21,900 nucleotides of DNA. Origin: Microbacteriaceae bacterium (GTDB lineage: Bacteria > Actinomycetota > Actinomycetes > Actinomycetales > Microbacteriaceae). The DNA lies in assembly GCA_012511645.1 (NCBI GenBank), contig JAAZFP010000283.1, positions 1-21,900 on the forward strand, given 5' to 3'. The notes beneath the pieces were generated by a model. The model was given only the letters and a program-made list of their open reading frames with translations, was not told the origin of the DNA and ran no database searches. The translations under genes were made by a program, and so were the position numbers. Shown here in pieces: positions 20,366-21,900 of the stretch. The first letter of the stretch is position 1; every line of letters begins with the position of its first letter.

Positions 20366-21900
20366 GCGAAGAGAACGGCACAGCGCAAGACGTGAACACC
20401 GCAACAGAGATGACGACAGCGTCATTCAACGAACCGATCCTCAGCGTGCGTGACCTGAAGGTCGCATTCCGGGTTGACAAAAAGCTCAACGAGGTCGTGC
20501 ACGGAGTCAGCTTCGATGTCTACCCGGGCGAAACCGTTGCCATTGTGGGGGAGTCTGGCTCAGGCAAGTCGACCACGATGCACGCGGTCATGAACCTGCT
20601 GCCTGGCACCGGCACGATCACTGACGGGTCGATCACCTGGCAGGGCCGCGAACTTGTCGGCATCAAGCGCGGCGAGATGGAGTCGATTCGCGGGCGCGAG
20701 ATCGGTCTTGTGCCACAAGACCCGATGTCGAACCTGAACCCTGTGTGGTCGGTCGGCTTCCAGGTCGAAGAAGCGATTCGTGCGAACGGGCTTGCGAGCG
20801 GCAAGACCGCGGTGCGCAAGCGCGCCATCGAGGTGCGCGAACAGGCGGGCCTCAAAGACGCCGAGAAGCGCATGAAGCAGTACCCGCACCAATTCTCTGG
20901 CGGTATGAAGCAGCGCGCACTCATCGGCAGTGGCCTCTCGGCCGATCCGGCGCTGCTGATCGCCGATGAGCCGACCTCGGCACTCGATGTGACCGTGCAG
21001 CGGGTCGTGCTTGATCACCTCGCCGAGCGCACACAGGAGTTGGGCACCGCCGTCGTGTTCATTACCCACGACCTCGGCCTCGCCGCAGAGCGCGCTGAGA
21101 AGCTCATCGTCATGTACCAGGGCAACATTGTTGAGTCTGGGCCGAGTCGTGAGATTCTGCAGCGGCCTCAGCACCCCTACACGAAGCGACTGGTCTCGGC
21201 AGCACCGAGCCTCGCGTCGCGTCGCATCGGCAGCGGCGCAGACCTGCCGCCCGCGCCCACGGAAACCTTCGACCTTGCGGCGATTGCCGAAGAGCGTGAG
21301 GCCGAGGGTGCTGCGGAGGCTGCTGAACAGCGCGCACCCGTGGTCGAAGTCGAACACCTCACCAAGGTGTATAAGCTGCGCAAGGGCAACTTCGGGCACG
21401 AAGATCTGATTGCCGTGGACGACGCGAACTTTGTGATTCACCGCGGTGAGACCATGGCTCTCGTGGGCGAGTCGGGCTCGGGCAAATCGACGATTGCGAA
21501 GATGGTGCTGCAGCTCGAAGAGCCCACCTCTGGCACCATCCGTATCGATGGAAAAGACACCTCGAAAATGGGCGCCCGAGAGCTTTTCGACCTGCGCAGT
21601 GAGTTGCAGCCGGTGTTCCAAGACCCGTATGGGTCGCTTGACCCGCTCGTCAACATCGGCAACACGATCGCTGAACCGCTCAACCTGCACAAGGTGGGCG
21701 ACCGTGCAAGCCGCCGCGCTCGCGTGCTCGAGTTGCTTGACCAAGTTGCGCTGCCGCGCGAATTGGCAACGCGGTACCCGAACGAACTGTCTGGCGGTCA
21801 GCGCCAGCGTGTCGCGGTTGCCCGCGGGCTCGCACTGAAGCCTGAGATTCTCGTGCTCGACGAGGCAGTGTCGGCCCTCGACGTGCTCGTGCAGGCGCAG
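20362..21900 (+). CDS. ABC importer double ATPase (OppD-OppF fusion), system 2, cut by right edge
   Basis: The frame is open from ATG 20362 to the window end (513 codons), so the C-terminus is missing. Domain 1 has Walker A GESGSGKST (63-71), VPQDPMSNLNP, signature QFSGGMKQRALIG, Walker B LLIADEPTSALD and ITHDLGL, then the peptide-type tail RPQHPYTKRLVSAAP. A Glu/Ala-rich linker (about 305-330) leads to domain 2. That has a second GESGSGKST (369-377), VFQDPYGSLDP, signature LSGGQRQRVAVARGL, Walker B ILVLDEAVSALDV, then the edge. The second domain's D-loop reads EAVSALD rather than the usual EPTSALD, a conservative variant known in the OppF group. It is the engine of system 2, with four-base overlap with the permease gene. 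Confidence 0.94.
   Translation, partial: MSEENGTAQDVNTATEMTTASFNEPILSVRDLKVAFRVDKKLNEVVHGVSFDVYPGETVAIVGESGSGKSTTMHAVMNLLPGTGTITDGSITWQGRELVGIKRGEMESIRGREIGLVPQDPMSNLNPVWSVGFQVEEAIRANGLASGKTAVRKRAIEVREQAGLKDAEKRMKQYPHQFSGGMKQRALIGSGLSADPALLIADEPTSALDVTVQRVVLDHLAERTQELGTAVVFITHDLGLAAERAEKLIVMYQGNIVESGPSREILQRPQHPYTKRLVSAAPSLASRRIGSGADLPPAPTETFDLAAIAEEREAEGAAEAAEQRAPVVEVEHLTKVYKLRKGNFGHEDLIAVDDANFVIHRGETMALVGESGSGKSTIAKMVLQLEEPTSGTIRIDGKDTSKMGARELFDLRSELQPVFQDPYGSLDPLVNIGNTIAEPLNLHKVGDRASRRARVLELLDQVALPRELATRYPNELSGGQRQRVAVARGLALKPEILVLDEAVSALDVLVQAQ

Noticed and set aside
20560..21744. 394-codon minus-strand frame opposite the second double ATPase
   Set aside because: Long, but the plus strand carries two complete sets of ABC motifs. 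The antisense protein lacks any known motif.
10495..21900. Nickel import as the role of either ABC system
   Set aside because: The SBP family 5 fold also covers nickel binders, but nothing in the window (no nickel enzymes or chaperones) favours nickel over peptides.

Overview
The window looks like a chromosomal segment of a high-GC actinobacterium, most likely of the family Microbacteriaceae (Leucobacter-like). This rests on the strong G/C third-position bias, frequent GTG starts, a class II fructose-bisphosphate aldolase paired with a GlpX-type bisphosphatase, a DUF6264-like protein (a family I associate with Microbacteriaceae), and several genes that appear to be leaderless. The genus is inference. 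I see no rRNA, tRNA, CRISPR array, insertion sequence or phage gene.

Left part (1-10500), mostly housekeeping and single genes. A GPH-family sugar transporter is cut by the left edge on the minus strand. Next comes a minus-strand pair, aldolase then a DUF6264-like membrane protein, coupled by a one-base stop/start overlap. It is divergent from glpX across a gap holding a 9-bp inverted repeat, so opposing steps of glycolysis and gluconeogenesis sit back to back. A DEDDh exonuclease and the ATPase ychF follow, also divergent. After ychF lie a stand-alone SIP (siderophore-interacting, C-terminal) domain lacking its flavin domain, a YjdM/PhnA zinc-ribbon protein, a QorB/NmrA-like oxidoreductase, an alpha/beta hydrolase, a proline-rich single-pass membrane protein of unknown function, and a minus-strand CPBP-family membrane protein.

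Right part (10500-21900). Two complete-looking peptide/opine/nickel-type ABC importers lie in tandem, each in the order lipoprotein binding protein, DppB-type permease, DppC-type permease, double ATPase. The last ATPase runs off the right edge. They are paralogous systems rather than a recent duplication: the proteins have diverged, but the starts of the two binding-protein genes (SD, start codon, signal peptide) and parts of their upstream leaders are conserved.

The most interesting non-coding signal is in those leaders. Both binding-protein genes are preceded, at 234 and 235 nt, by the same 22-nt dyad element (20/22 identical, both changes in the 4-nt loop). Each element lies 7 nt downstream of a -10-like hexamer. 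A second motif (TACCCTTCGCG-like) sits about 42 nt before each binding-protein gene and recurs before the second permease gene. Strong GC-rich hairpins follow both binding-protein genes and probably set high binding protein over lower permease expression. A separate recurrent pattern is TANNNT placed 6-9 nt before the start codon of at least seven genes, which suggests leaderless transcripts. Nothing here is a clearly novel system. The shared leader architecture and the orphan SIP domain are the best leads.
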